From: Paraflavitalea soli
Lineage (GTDB): Bacteria > Bacteroidota > Bacteroidia > Chitinophagales > Chitinophagaceae
NCBI RefSeq assembly: GCF_003555545.1
Contig: NZ_CP032157.1
Span: 2,794,546 to 2,858,545 of the forward strand
Length of the DNA stretch: 64,000 bases
Direction of reading: 5' to 3'
The notes under the pieces are model-generated. The model searched no databases, was not told the origin of the DNA, and was given only the letters and a program-made list of their open reading frames with translations. This document shows positions 8,771 through 17,426 of this stretch, piece after piece (positions within the stretch are counted from its first letter, which is position 1; each line of letters starts with the position of its first letter). The position numbers were made by a program, and so were the translations under genes.

Positions 8771-10135
8771 ATGAAGCGACTATCGGCTGTCTGTATCTTT
8801 TTCGTTATACTTTGCTTTGCCCGGCCAGTAGGGGCGCAAGAGGCGGGCTATGACCCCAATAGACTATTTCCGGCAGATACACTGAAAGCGGATCTGCATT
8901 TTCTGCAGAGAAAGCTGGAGCATATCCATCCAGTGCTGTATCGCTATACGACAAGGCAGGTTTTTAATACCTTCCTGGATAGCATTTCCGGGGCCATTGT
9001 ACGGCCGATGAGGGAACAGGAATTCCTGAGCCTGGTCAGTTTGCTGAATGCGAAGGTATGCGATGGCCATACTATGATGCTGCCGAGTGAAGGAGCCATG
9101 GAATACAACAATACACAAGCCTTGCTCCTGCCCTTCTCGGTATGCTTCCTTAACGAGAAGTTGTATATCACTGAAAATTGTTCTGCCGATAGCAGCATAC
9201 AAGCAGGCAATGAAGTACTGCGTATCAATGGCCTGGAAACGCAGGCTGTGATGAAGCAATTGCTGCAACGACAGATCAGGGACGGGCATAACCAAACCTA
9301 CCCGCTGTGGATATTGAATCATTACTTTCCCTCCTACTACCTTTTTGCCTTTGGAGAATCGGCGTTGTTGGATCTGGAACTAAAAAACAGCCGTGGCGAA
9401 ACCTTCCGCAGGCAGGTAGCAGGACTACGGAAAGACAGTATCCGGCAATATCGCCGGGCACGTTATCAATCCACTGCTCCAAATGCGGGCATGCAGCACG
9501 GCATTACCCTTGAAACCATTACGGAAGGGAAAACAGCTGTACTTACTATTAAAAGCTTTGATAGCAGCCTGATCAGGGACCAGTACGGGCAGGACTTTAA
9601 CCGGACCATTGACAGTATATTCAATGAGCTGCAAGCACATCCGGTAAAAGAACTATTACTGGACCTGCGGGATAACCAGGGTGGTGATTTTGAAACCGGC
9701 CGTTACCTGCTTAGCTACCTGCTCACCAGGCCCACGCGTTACCTGATTGGCGGCGCTGAAGCGAAACTGATAAAACCCCACACGAAGCGATTTACCGGCT
9801 CGCTGTATGTATTGATCAACGGCGGCAGTTTTTCCAATACGGCCATTGTGAGCGCCAGCCTGGCGCAGGCGAAAAGAGCACTTTTCATAGGCGAAGAAAG
9901 CGGCGGCAACCAATACATGATCTGCGGCAACCCAACACTCATTACGCTACCGCACACCCGGCTGCAGACTTATATTTCCACTACTAATTTCCGCATCAGC
10001 ACAGCGCCGAATGAAGGCCGTGGTATTATACCCGACGAACCGGTAGTCATTTCCCTGCAAGAGTTGATGACGGGCAGGGATATCACCCGGGAAAAGGCGC
10101 TGCAACTGATAGCTACACCGAAAATCCACCAATAG
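8771..10135 (+). CDS. S41-family peptidase-like secreted protein
   Basis: 454 aa with signal peptide 1-22 (ending VGAQE). An N-terminal helical region (about 30-130) is followed by a PDZ-like part (about 130-190) and a C-terminal S41 peptidase fold with LLLDLRDNQGG (about 294-304). The nucleophile is probably Ser355 in GGSFSNTA. In C-terminal processing proteases the general-base Lys follows about 25 residues later in a GKG context; here the matching segment reads GEESGGNQ and has no Lys. It therefore resembles the tricorn/IRBP-like branch or an inactive protein. It is transcribed alone and faces the PaiB-like gene. Confidence 0.8.
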   Translation: MKRLSAVCIFFVILCFARPVGAQEAGYDPNRLFPADTLKADLHFLQRKLEHIHPVLYRYTTRQVFNTFLDSISGAIVRPMREQEFLSLVSLLNAKVCDGHTMMLPSEGAMEYNNTQALLLPFSVCFLNEKLYITENCSADSSIQAGNEVLRINGLETQAVMKQLLQRQIRDGHNQTYPLWILNHYFPSYYLFAFGESALLDLELKNSRGETFRRQVAGLRKDSIRQYRRARYQSTAPNAGMQHGITLETITEGKTAVLTIKSFDSSLIRDQYGQDFNRTIDSIFNELQAHPVKELLLDLRDNQGGDFETGRYLLSYLLTRPTRYLIGGAEAKLIKPHTKRFTGSLYVLINGGSFSNTAIVSASLAQAKRALFIGEESGGNQYMICGNPTLITLPHTRLQTYISTTNFRISTAPNEGRGIIPDEPVVISLQELMTGRDITREKALQLIATPKIHQ

Positions 10136-10184
10136 CAAGGCTACCAGCAGCTTTAATTAGCCGTTAGGAGTTAGCTGTGCTGAA

Positions 10185-10823
10185 TTAGCTGTTAGTACCT
10201 TCAATTCGTTCCCGCATTTGCTTCATGAGGGTGGCCAATAACCTGGCGATGGCATCTTCCTTCTTATTGAGTTGTTCAAGAATTGCCTGAAAGTTTTTAT
10301 CGTCGCGGTTCTGACTGAGCTTGAAAGCAGCCTCTATCTTGTCTATCTGTACCTCAAATACTACCACGCCTTTTACCTGTCGCTGCACATCGGGCGGCAT
10401 GGTATCCAACGAAACGGGATTTTCTGAATCCTGTTCGTATTTATCTGTCAATCTTCTTAACGACTCCCATGTCTTTGCTCCATCAGCCAGGGATATCCTG
10501 CCAGTCACCTGCACACTTACATAGTTCCAGGTGGGTGCATTGGCATGATCATACCAGGAGGAGGAAATATAATGATGCAGGGGTGACATATAGATCACAA
10601 GTACTTCCGGGTATTGCTCAAACAGTTTCCATTGGGGGTTGGCCCTGGACAAATGCCCCCACAACACCTGCTCGCCTTTCTCATTGACTTCCAGCTCAAC
10701 TGGAATATGAGAAGCTACAGGATATGTACTTCCCTGGGAAACGATGGTAGCAAAGCTATTTTCCCGGATGAACTGCTCTACTACCGTCTGATCTTCTACC
10801 TTGAAAAAACCGGGGATATGCAT
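10185..10823 (-). CDS. PaiB-like FMN-binding protein
   Basis: A 212-aa protein of the PaiB family (described as FMN-binding negative transcriptional regulators; split-barrel flavin fold). Typical features are the N-terminal MHIPGFFKVED, the GHLSRANPQW segment (around 76-85), the family signature HYISSSWYDH followed by APTWNY (around 103-118), and a helical C-terminal tail. There is no signal peptide or DNA-binding helix-turn-helix, so the name regulator may mislead; a flavin-dependent enzyme is equally possible. It converges with the peptidase gene (49 bases between stops). Confidence 0.88.
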   Translation of the reverse strand: MHIPGFFKVEDQTVVEQFIRENSFATIVSQGSTYPVASHIPVELEVNEKGEQVLWGHLSRANPQWKLFEQYPEVLVIYMSPLHHYISSSWYDHANAPTWNYVSVQVTGRISLADGAKTWESLRRLTDKYEQDSENPVSLDTMPPDVQRQVKGVVVFEVQIDKIEAAFKLSQNRDDKNFQAILEQLNKKEDAIARLLATLMKQMRERIEGTNS

Positions 10824-10868
10824 GGCTTAGGATTTGTGACGCATGAAGGTAAGAATTTAGAAATATCC

Positions 10869-10964
10869 AGAATATAGAATCCAGAATCCAGAAGTTTTCG
10901 GGCAGCAAATCATTGACTGCTACCTGTATTTATTCTGTATTCTGTATTCTGTATTCTGTATTCT
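10869..10964. repeat. heptanucleotide repeat arrays in inverted orientation
   Basis: 10931-10964 is TATTCTG repeated four times plus a partial unit. 10869-10893 holds the same heptamer, slightly diverged, on the other strand. The two arms can pair over about 25 bp with three mismatches around a roughly 40-base loop. The element sits between the chitinase stop and the PaiB-like start, so it would form a hairpin in transcripts from the chitinase gene. Confidence 0.7.
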
Positions 10965-10975
10965 TGTTTTCCTCC

Positions 10976-12562
10976 CTACTTCACAAACTGCTTCGTCACT
11001 ACATTACCCTTCTTCGTAAATATCAGCGTATACACGCCCGGAGCCAGGGAAGATACATCCACCTTATAGGTAGCCGCCCTTGGTGATAGCACCTGCCGGC
11101 CAGCGACATCCACAATACGGATGGTGCCACCGGTCAGGTCTTCGCCCGCCATGATATTCAATTGGTGCTGTACAGGATTGGGATAGATCACCCATTTGCC
11201 CGCTGCACTTTCTTCCACGGCCACTTTGCTTTCCGGGGTACTACCCTGCGTAACCAGGCGGGCTGTCGAAGGTCGCGTTATTTTGATCCAGTTGAGGTTC
11301 CAGCCGCCCGCCTGCGCAAATACACCCACATTATAGGTGCCGGCATTCACGTACACATTGTGGGTGATGGTGGTCCAGGTTTGCCAGCCGCCTGTGGAAG
11401 GAACTGCCAGGGCGCCCAATTGGATAGAACCTGCATTGAGATCGAGCGACAAAGTGCCGCCGCCGCTGAGGCTGGCCACTCTATACTCCACTTTGTAGGT
11501 ACCGCTTACCGGGAAATTGATATTGTAAAAGGCCATCCAATCGTTGGCATCTATCCAACCTACATTTTGTCCGCCCCCCGCATCGGTACAGGCTTCGGTC
11601 TGCACACCCAGCATGGAATTATAGCTCTCTGCCTGGATGGTAATGGTATTGCCACCGCCGCCCGTTCTTTGCACCACTACTTCATTGATGGCCGACAAGA
11701 GAGAGTTGGCGCCAGTAGCATCCTGCGAAAGCTCCCAGATCATAATACCATTGCCCTGGTCAAATGCCAGGTTGGTCTTACTCTTAATAGTGGCAATACC
11801 ATTGTATCCCACGCCGCTGAATACATCGGCATTGGGATTGGCGCCCCGGGCCACCAGGGCAGCAAAAGACTCCCAACTGGGCCGGCCATAGAACGGTACC
11901 CCCAACACCACTTTAGAGGCAGGCAGTCCCCTACCCTTCCAGTAGTTGATGGATTGGGTAGCATAACTGTAGGTGGAGTGATCAAAGTTATTGGCATCAT
12001 ACGCCATCAGGTTGAGGAAATCAACATAACCGAATACGCTGTTCAAAATGCTGGCGCCATTAATGGCCACTACAGCAGCCGTGAGCAACTTGCCCCGGTT
12101 GTGCATTTCGGTGGAGAGCTGCTGCATGAGCGCTGCATAGTTATTGGCGGAAGCCCCATTGTCCGGATACTCCCAATCAATATCAATGCCATCGAGGTTG
12201 TACTGGTTAACAAAGTTGATCAGATTGCTGACGAACGCATTGCGCCAGCCTGTATTGCCGGCCAGGCTTTCAAAAGCGCCATCATCGCCATTGTTCCAGC
12301 CGCCTACGGCAATGAGAACCTTCTTCCCATTGGAATGCGCCAGGGACACCAGGCTCTGCAATTTGGAGGGATTCTCGATGGCCTGCAAGCCACCGGTGGA
12401 GGTAGGCAACAGAAAAGCATAGTTGATATGCGTGAGCTTGCTGTACTGAATGGAATTCACGCTGCCTGCCCAGGAAGGCATATAGCCTACCACCCTGAAT
12501 TGGGCCATGGAAAACTGAACGCTCAGGAATAAAAGAGTAAAAATGATCGTCGACTTTTTCAT
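10976..12562 (-). CDS. GH18 chitinase with carbohydrate-binding module and T9SS sorting domain
   Basis: A 528-aa secreted glycosidase. Signal peptide 1-20, then a GH18 barrel (about 22-300) with the AVGGWN strand (85-90) and catalytic motif DGIDIDWE at 124-131, Glu131 being the proton donor for substrate-assisted cleavage of beta-1,4-linked GlcNAc. A CBM6/35-like module follows (about 305-430, starting TITIQAESYNSMLG), then a linker and a T9SS type A domain (about 448-528, starting with VIYPNPV). The protein is thus expected at the cell surface or outside. The second half is nearly the same as that of the glucanase upstream. Some GH18 proteins are endo-beta-N-acetylglucosaminidases, so chitinase is probable and not proven. 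Confidence 0.92.
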   Translation of the reverse strand: MKKSTIIFTLLFLSVQFSMAQFRVVGYMPSWAGSVNSIQYSKLTHINYAFLLPTSTGGLQAIENPSKLQSLVSLAHSNGKKVLIAVGGWNNGDDGAFESLAGNTGWRNAFVSNLINFVNQYNLDGIDIDWEYPDNGASANNYAALMQQLSTEMHNRGKLLTAAVVAINGASILNSVFGYVDFLNLMAYDANNFDHSTYSYATQSINYWKGRGLPASKVVLGVPFYGRPSWESFAALVARGANPNADVFSGVGYNGIATIKSKTNLAFDQGNGIMIWELSQDATGANSLLSAINEVVVQRTGGGGNTITIQAESYNSMLGVQTEACTDAGGGQNVGWIDANDWMAFYNINFPVSGTYKVEYRVASLSGGGTLSLDLNAGSIQLGALAVPSTGGWQTWTTITHNVYVNAGTYNVGVFAQAGGWNLNWIKITRPSTARLVTQGSTPESKVAVEESAAGKWVIYPNPVQHQLNIMAGEDLTGGTIRIVDVAGRQVLSPRAATYKVDVSSLAPGVYTLIFTKKGNVVTKQFVK

Positions 12563-12673
12563 GTTATGGTTTTTAAATGAGAGAATACAGCATCCTGAAT
12601 TTTAGTGTAGACAAAGACATATCCTGTTCGATCATCGAACCCTCGTCGGATGAAGGATGACAATCAAAGGGAT

Positions 12674-12732
12674 GCCAGTCTGAGTTTGCCGAAGCCTCCC
12701 GGGGGAAACACTTCGACAAGCTCAGTGTGACA
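12674..12732. repeat. degenerate copy of dispersed 22-bp arm palindrome
   Basis: Left arm 12674-12694 (gccagtctgagtttgccgaa...) and right arm 12711-12732 (cttcgacaagctcagtgtga...) match the arms of the well-preserved element at 37012-37057. It lies between the glucanase and chitinase genes. Confidence 0.65.
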
Positions 12733-12793
12733 GCCTGCTTCAACAGCGTGACAGTCTACATTAACTACTTTGATACAGGACTCAGCAATTCAC

Positions 12794-14239
12794 TTACTTA
12801 ACAAACCGGCGTGTGATCGTTTTACCTTCTTTCGTAAACAATAAGGTATACATGCCCGGAGCCAACTTCGCCACATTGACACGGTTGGTGGGCTGGGTAA
12901 CTATGAGGACCTGACGGCCCATGATATCATAAATGCGAAGCAGTCCACCGGAAAGCTGCCCGCTGGTAGTGATCCTTAGTTCATCGGTTACAGGATTGGG
13001 AAACAGTTCGAAACCTGTTTTTTCTTCCGTCGCTTTTCTTTCTTCCGTACTGATCGTATTGGAAGCGATGCGCGCAGTCCCCTGTTTGGTGATGCGTATC
13101 CAGTTGAGGTTCCACCCGGCCGCTTGAGCAAAGACACCTACATTATAGGTACCTGCATTGACATTGACGGTGTGGGAAATGGTAGTCCAGTTTTGCCATC
13201 CACCTGTAGAAGGTACATTGAGTGCGCCCAATTGGATGGATCCGGCATTGAGGTCCAATGATAAACGGCCGCCACCACTCTGGCTGGCCACCCGGTATTC
13301 TACGAGGTAACTGCCCGAGATGGGGAAATTGATATTGTTATAGGCCATCCAGTCGTTGGCATCAATATACCCTACATTCTGTCCGCCGCCGGCATCCGTA
13401 CAGGCTTCCGTTTGCACGCCCAGCATGGCGCTATAACTTTCTGCCTGTATGGTCACACTACCCGGCGGTGTGCTGCCTTGCTGATATACCCTTACATAAT
13501 CTATATACATATTGGCTGGCAAGGCGCCATTGTTGACGGTGAAGCCGGGCCAGTTGCCACCGATCGCCATGTTGAGGATCAGGAAGAAATTGTTGTGAAA
13601 CTCGTTGGTACCGTTCACACTATTGAGAATATTGGCCTCATGGAATTGTACGCCATCTACAAACCATTTAATAGAAGAAGCAGTCCATTCAATGGCATAA
13701 ATATGAAAGCCGGTTACACCCACTGCCGTATTGCCGCCATAAGAGGCATATTGCCCGTTGTTGTCCTGCCAATGAATGGTGCCATAGGTCCTGTTCTCTG
13801 CATTCACATGTTCCATCACATCTATTTCTCCGCAGGCGGGCCAGCCTGCCGTATCTATATTATCGCCCAGCATCCAGAAAGCAGGCCATACGCCCTGGAA
13901 GGCGGGCATGGCAATCCGGGCTTCTACCCTACCATACCTCCAGGATTTACGGCCCTGCGTTTTCAGGCGTGCTGATGTGTAATTCATTCCACCAAAACTT
14001 TCGTTGCGTGCTGTGATCACCAGCTGACCGTTCTGTACGGTCGCATTCTGACTGCGGTAATATTGTAATTCATTGTTTCCCCAGCCACCGGAGCCTGTGC
14101 CGGTTTCAAATACCCAATCAGGACCGATGCCATTGGTAAATTCATCCTGCCAAACCAACTGCCAGCTTTGTGCAGTAGCCCGATAATGGATGCAAAACAG
14201 GGGGATGAGTAAGAATACAAGCTGTGTAATTCTTTTCAT
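12794..14239 (-). CDS. GH16 beta-glucanase (laminarinase-like) with CBM and T9SS sorting domain
   Basis: A 481-aa secreted enzyme. Signal peptide about 1-24 (ending ATAQS), GH16 beta-sandwich (about 26-255) with the catalytic motif E-I-D-x-x-E at 138-143: Glu138 nucleophile, Asp140, Glu143 acid/base. The surrounding WPACGEIDVMEH is typical of laminarinases acting on beta-1,3- or mixed-linked glucans. A CBM6/35-like domain (about 260-390) and a T9SS type A domain (about 405-481, FELFPNPV) follow. The ATG at 14239 is used; the codon at 14245 is TTG. Together with the chitinase 231 bases downstream it suggests attack on fungal or algal wall polymers containing both chitin and beta-glucan. Confidence 0.93.
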   Translation of the reverse strand: MKRITQLVFLLIPLFCIHYRATAQSWQLVWQDEFTNGIGPDWVFETGTGSGGWGNNELQYYRSQNATVQNGQLVITARNESFGGMNYTSARLKTQGRKSWRYGRVEARIAMPAFQGVWPAFWMLGDNIDTAGWPACGEIDVMEHVNAENRTYGTIHWQDNNGQYASYGGNTAVGVTGFHIYAIEWTASSIKWFVDGVQFHEANILNSVNGTNEFHNNFFLILNMAIGGNWPGFTVNNGALPANMYIDYVRVYQQGSTPPGSVTIQAESYSAMLGVQTEACTDAGGGQNVGYIDANDWMAYNNINFPISGSYLVEYRVASQSGGGRLSLDLNAGSIQLGALNVPSTGGWQNWTTISHTVNVNAGTYNVGVFAQAAGWNLNWIRITKQGTARIASNTISTEERKATEEKTGFELFPNPVTDELRITTSGQLSGGLLRIYDIMGRQVLIVTQPTNRVNVAKLAPGMYTLLFTKEGKTITRRFVK

Positions 14240-14424
14240 AAGCAAGGTTTTAAAGTTAACAGAATAAAATAGCAGACAACTAAGATACGAATTAATGACT
14301 ATTAGTTCCCGTTAGTAGGTCGTTTGTCACTACTACATTACTACTTCATGAACTCCTGTTCTACTTCACCGGGCGCCTGATTACTACGTCACTTATTCGA
14401 CAACCCCTTGTTGTCCAATGCCCA

Positions 14425-14456
14425 TTGGTTCCATTCCAGTTATTCATGTATCTTTG
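14425..14456 (+). promoter_or_regulatory. strong Bacteroidota promoter for rhodanese gene
   Basis: TTGG (14425-14428), a 20-base spacer and a perfect TATCTTTG (14449-14456). Transcription would begin near 14462, after the in-frame ATG at 14459, which supports the later start at 14504. Confidence 0.75.
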
Positions 14457-14503
14457 TAATGAAAACAGTGACAATTACAGAACACATCATAAACTTCGTT
14501 TTC

Positions 14504-14890
14504 ATGAAGCATTTATTGAAGGCCTTTATCCTCCTGTTTGTGTCCGGTACGGCCGCCGCACAAACCAAAACCACCGTTGCTCCCGCCGAATTTGAAAAAG
14601 GGCTGCAGACCAAAGGGGTTCAACTGCTCGATGTCAGAAGACCCGAGGAATTTAAAGAGGGCCATATCAAGGGCGCCATACTGGCCAACTGGCAGGATGA
14701 AAAGCAGTTCCAGGAGCAGGCAGCCAAATTAGACAAAAGCAAACCGGTGTATGTGTATTGCCTGGCCGGCGTCCGCGGCGATAAAGCAGCCAGCTGGCTC
14801 GTTAAGAACGGTTTTACCAGCGTAATAAACCTGGAAGACGGTATCAAGGCATGGAAAGAGGCAGGTAAACCAACCGTAGCGGAGCATTGA
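14504..14890 (+). CDS. periplasmic rhodanese-like sulfurtransferase
   Basis: A single-domain rhodanese of 128 aa with signal peptide 1-20 (ending GTAAAQ), so periplasmic. The motif LLDVRRPEEFKEGHIKGA marks the N-terminal half. The active-site loop is CLAGVRG with Cys86 carrying the persulfide, and the Cys-x-x-Gly-x-Arg pattern is intact. The start is chosen from the promoter at 14425-14456 and the signal peptide. It is followed after only 7 bases by the LysE-type exporter and then the oxidoreductase, so the three may be co-transcribed. Sulfur donor and acceptor are unknown. Confidence 0.9.
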   Translation: MKHLLKAFILLFVSGTAAAQTKTTVAPAEFEKGLQTKGVQLLDVRRPEEFKEGHIKGAILANWQDEKQFQEQAAKLDKSKPVYVYCLAGVRGDKAASWLVKNGFTSVINLEDGIKAWKEAGKPTVAEH

Positions 14891-14897
14891 TCGATCT

Positions 14898-15530
14898 ATG
14901 ACTGCTTTCATTAATTTCCTGCTGTCATTTACTTTCAGCTTTACAGGATCACTGGCTCCCGGAACGGTCAACCTCAGTTCCCTCCAACTCGGCCTTGACA
15001 ACAAGGCTTACCTGGCCTGGCGTTTTGCGCTGGCGGCAGCCATTATGGAATACATCTATGCCTTCCTGGCTGTTACTTTCGAAAAACTCATCACTTCTTC
15101 CCCGGTCATTGTACAAAACTTTCACCTCATAGCCGCCGTGGTGATGCTCACCCTGGGCATATTGAATATCCGGTCGGCCTCCAAACCCACCAATCTCTCT
15201 GTACGCCTTCAAAACAGCGGCTTCCGGCGCGGGCTGGTGCTCGGCATCCTCAACCCGCTGGCCATGCCTTATTGGATCGGGATGGTAGCCTATCTCAAGA
15301 GCCAGCACTGGATCGATCTGTCAACGACTGTACAGCTTCACAGTTTTTTAATAGGCGTTTCTGCCGGCGTATTTACTTTATTGGTACTTGTAGCCTACCT
15401 TGCAAGTAGGGTGATAAGGTTATTGCGGGAAAACCAGCTGATCCGGAAAATTCCGGGCTACCTGATGCTGATACTGGGTATTTATGCACTGATCCGCTAT
15501 ATCGTAATGCTTTTGTTCCCTGCTACATAA
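14898..15530 (+). CDS. LysE-family exporter
   Basis: A 210-aa inner-membrane protein with about six hydrophobic helices and the LysE/RhtB N-terminal signature, a Pro-Gly pair in the first helix (GSLAPGTVNL, about 17-26). A second conserved region is LGILNPLAMPYWIG (about 114-127). The family exports amino acids or similar small metabolites by proton exchange. It starts 7 bases after the rhodanese stop, so translational coupling is likely. The substrate cannot be read from sequence. Confidence 0.85.
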   Translation: MTAFINFLLSFTFSFTGSLAPGTVNLSSLQLGLDNKAYLAWRFALAAAIMEYIYAFLAVTFEKLITSSPVIVQNFHLIAAVVMLTLGILNIRSASKPTNLSVRLQNSGFRRGLVLGILNPLAMPYWIGMVAYLKSQHWIDLSTTVQLHSFLIGVSAGVFTLLVLVAYLASRVIRLLRENQLIRKIPGYLMLILGIYALIRYIVMLLFPAT

Positions 15531-15538
15531 TATCTTTG
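15531..15538 (+). promoter_or_regulatory. TATCTTTG box directly before a start codon
   Basis: A perfect TAnnTTTG element ends 4 bases before the ATG at 15543. A possible -33 element (TTTG at 15512-15515) is only 15 bases upstream, shorter than usual. If used, the mRNA for the oxidoreductase would be leaderless or nearly so. Confidence 0.4.
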
Positions 15539-15542
15539 GTAC

Positions 15543-16973
15543 ATGGAAAAGCGGGATTTCGACGCCATTGTTGTTGGATCTGGACCTAATGGCTTATCAG
15601 CTGCCATCACCCTGCAACAGCAAGGACTATCAGTATTGATACTGGAAGCCAAAGATACCATTGGCGGCGGGATGCGTACCGCGCAACTTACCCTGCCCGG
15701 TTTTCATCATGATGTGTGTTCCGCGATTCTCCCCATGGCTGCCACTTCGCCCTTCTTTGCCACCCTTCCTTTGGAACAATATGGATTGGAATATATTTAT
15801 CCCGAAGTAGCAGCTGCCCATCCGTTTGATGATGGCAGCGCTGCGGTATTAAAGCGGTCGGTACAGGAAACAGCTCAATTGCTGGGCGCCGATGCAGGCG
15901 CTTACCTTTCATTGATGGAGCCGGTATTGGAAGACTGGCCATATATAGCAAGCGATATATTAGGCCCTTTTCATTTCCCCAAACATCCGGTGCGCATGGC
16001 CCGCTTTGGATTGAAAGCCCTGCCTGCCGCCACTACCATCGCCAAAAGATTTACCACCCAAAAAGCCAAGGGTCTTTGGGGAGGCATGGCTGCCCATTCT
16101 ATCCAGCCCCTCACCAATTATGCTACTTCGGCCATCGGCCTGGTATTATCTGCTGCCGGGCATTTATACGGGTGGCCCGTACCCAAAGGAGGCTCCCAAT
16201 CATTGGCCAATGCACTGGCCCGGTATTTTGAATCCCTGGGCGGACAAATACAAACAAGCTTTACCGTCAGCAACCTGCAGCAATTGCCATCTGCGCATGC
16301 CGTGCTGTTTGATGTAACGCCCAAACAGTTGATGCAGATAGCAGGTGACCAGTTCTCTTCGCTGTACCAATGGCAGCTGAACCGCTACCGGTATGGCATG
16401 GGTGTCTTTAAAGTAGACTGGGCGCTGGATGCTCCTATACCATTTATTGCTGCCGAATGCAGGCAGGCAGGCACGGTGCACCTGGGTAATACCTTTAAAG
16501 AGATCGTTGCCGGGGAGCAACTAACATCCAGCGGAGGACATCCACAACGGCCTTTTGTTCTGCTGGCACAACAAAGCCTGTTTGATGACAGCAGGGCGCC
16601 AGCCGGAAAACATACCGCCTGGGCCTATTGCCACGTGCCCAATGGATCGACTGTTGATATGACTTCCATTATTGAAGAACAGGTGGAGCGGTTTGCACCG
16701 GGTTTTAAACGAACCATCATGGCAAAACACACCTTCAATACTGTAACCTTAGAGCGCTACAACCCTAACTATATCGGCGGTGATATCAATGGCGGTATTA
16801 TCGACCTGGGACAGCTATACACCCGGCCGGCCCTGCGCCTGTCGCCCTATAAAACATCGGCCAGGGGCCTGTATATCTGCTCTTCTGCCACCCCTCCCGG
16901 CGGTGGCGTGCATGGCATGTGCGGTCACCATGCCGCCCGCCAGGCGCTCAAAGACGTATTTAAAATAAGCTAA
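15543..16973 (+). CDS. phytoene desaturase-like FAD-dependent oxidoreductase
   Basis: 476 aa with an N-terminal Rossmann FAD-binding motif G-S-G-P-N-G at 12-17, followed by LILEAKDTIGGGMRT, the conserved second contact of the amine oxidase/phytoene desaturase superfamily. The C-terminal segment CSSATPPGGGVHGMCGHHAA (about 443-462) is the family's substrate-lid/FAD contact. It belongs to the NAD(P)/FAD-dependent oxidoreductases annotated as CrtI-like, related to RetSat and PYROXD2, and not to a carotenoid cluster: no crtB, crtY or crtZ is nearby. Soluble or peripheral on the membrane. Substrate unknown. Confidence 0.87.
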   Translation: MEKRDFDAIVVGSGPNGLSAAITLQQQGLSVLILEAKDTIGGGMRTAQLTLPGFHHDVCSAILPMAATSPFFATLPLEQYGLEYIYPEVAAAHPFDDGSAAVLKRSVQETAQLLGADAGAYLSLMEPVLEDWPYIASDILGPFHFPKHPVRMARFGLKALPAATTIAKRFTTQKAKGLWGGMAAHSIQPLTNYATSAIGLVLSAAGHLYGWPVPKGGSQSLANALARYFESLGGQIQTSFTVSNLQQLPSAHAVLFDVTPKQLMQIAGDQFSSLYQWQLNRYRYGMGVFKVDWALDAPIPFIAAECRQAGTVHLGNTFKEIVAGEQLTSSGGHPQRPFVLLAQQSLFDDSRAPAGKHTAWAYCHVPNGSTVDMTSIIEEQVERFAPGFKRTIMAKHTFNTVTLERYNPNYIGGDINGGIIDLGQLYTRPALRLSPYKTSARGLYICSSATPPGGGVHGMCGHHAARQALKDVFKIS

Positions 16974-17060
16974 TACCCCTCCCACAATTCATTGACAGTC
17001 ATAAGTTAACTATTCTCTCCGCTTTAGCAGTTCCTACTCCATTCCCAGCAAAACTTAACA

Positions 17061-17089
17061 TTGGGGAATGAACCCATCTATTATCTTTA
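17061..17089 (+). promoter_or_regulatory. promoter for small basic protein
   Basis: TTGG at 17061-17064, a 17-base spacer, and TATCTTTA at 17082-17089, one base off the TAnnTTTG consensus. The ATG is at 17138, leaving a leader of about 42 bases. Confidence 0.6.
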
Positions 17090-17137
17090 TGTTATCCTTA
17101 TATTATCATTTCGTAAATTGTATTAAATCATCTTACA

Positions 17138-17413
17138 ATGTCCACAAGCAAGACAACAGAAGTAAAGAGCGCCCCTTCAAAGAAGTCAACCCGTAAAGAG
17201 ATCGGTGAGAAACTGGCCACTGCCCTCAATGGCCTGAAGGAATCTCTGGGAGAAAAGAAGTTTGAGCGTCGTATTAAAAAAGCAGCCAGGCTGTTGACTG
17301 CCGGCATCAAAACAAAGCCCGTAAAGAAGGAGAAAAAAGGAAAAGGAAAAACCAAGACCAATAAGGGTAATAAAACACCCAAAGCGGTAGCATCCAAAGC
17401 AGTAGCTGAATAA
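17138..17413 (+). CDS. small lysine-rich basic protein
   Basis: A 91-aa highly basic protein. A Ser/Thr/Lys-rich N-terminus leads into a predicted helix (about 20-58, with RKEIGEKLATALNGLK) and a disordered tail dominated by Lys, Gly and Thr (about 59-91). The composition resembles histone H1-like or nucleoid-associated proteins of Bacteroidota, but the name would rest on composition alone. It has its own promoter and ends in a palindrome shared with the convergent gene. Confidence 0.7.
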   Translation: MSTSKTTEVKSAPSKKSTRKEIGEKLATALNGLKESLGEKKFERRIKKAARLLTAGIKTKPVKKEKKGKGKTKTNKGNKTPKAVASKAVAE

Positions 17414-17426
17414 GCGGCTTATTTTT
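17409..17426. terminator. palindrome overlapping both stop codons
   Basis: AATAAGCGGCTTATTTTT contains the TAA of the basic-protein gene (17411-17413) and, on the other strand, the TAA of the stress-protein gene (17421-17419). The 6-7 bp stem with a T run on the plus side could terminate the plus transcript. Confidence 0.5.

Noticed and set aside
11162-12532. 456-codon open frame antisense to the chitinase gene
   Set aside because: The sense strand codes a complete GH18-CBM-T9SS protein; the antisense product has no domain logic or signal and is a by-product of codon composition.
13412-13975. 187-codon plus-strand frame inside the GH16 gene
   Set aside because: Antisense to the catalytic domain with intact E-I-D-x-x-E motif; no independent support.
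15543-16973. Carotenoid biosynthesis cluster
   Set aside because: Only one desaturase-like oxidoreductase is present; no phytoene synthase, cyclase or hydroxylase gene is nearby, and the family has many other roles.
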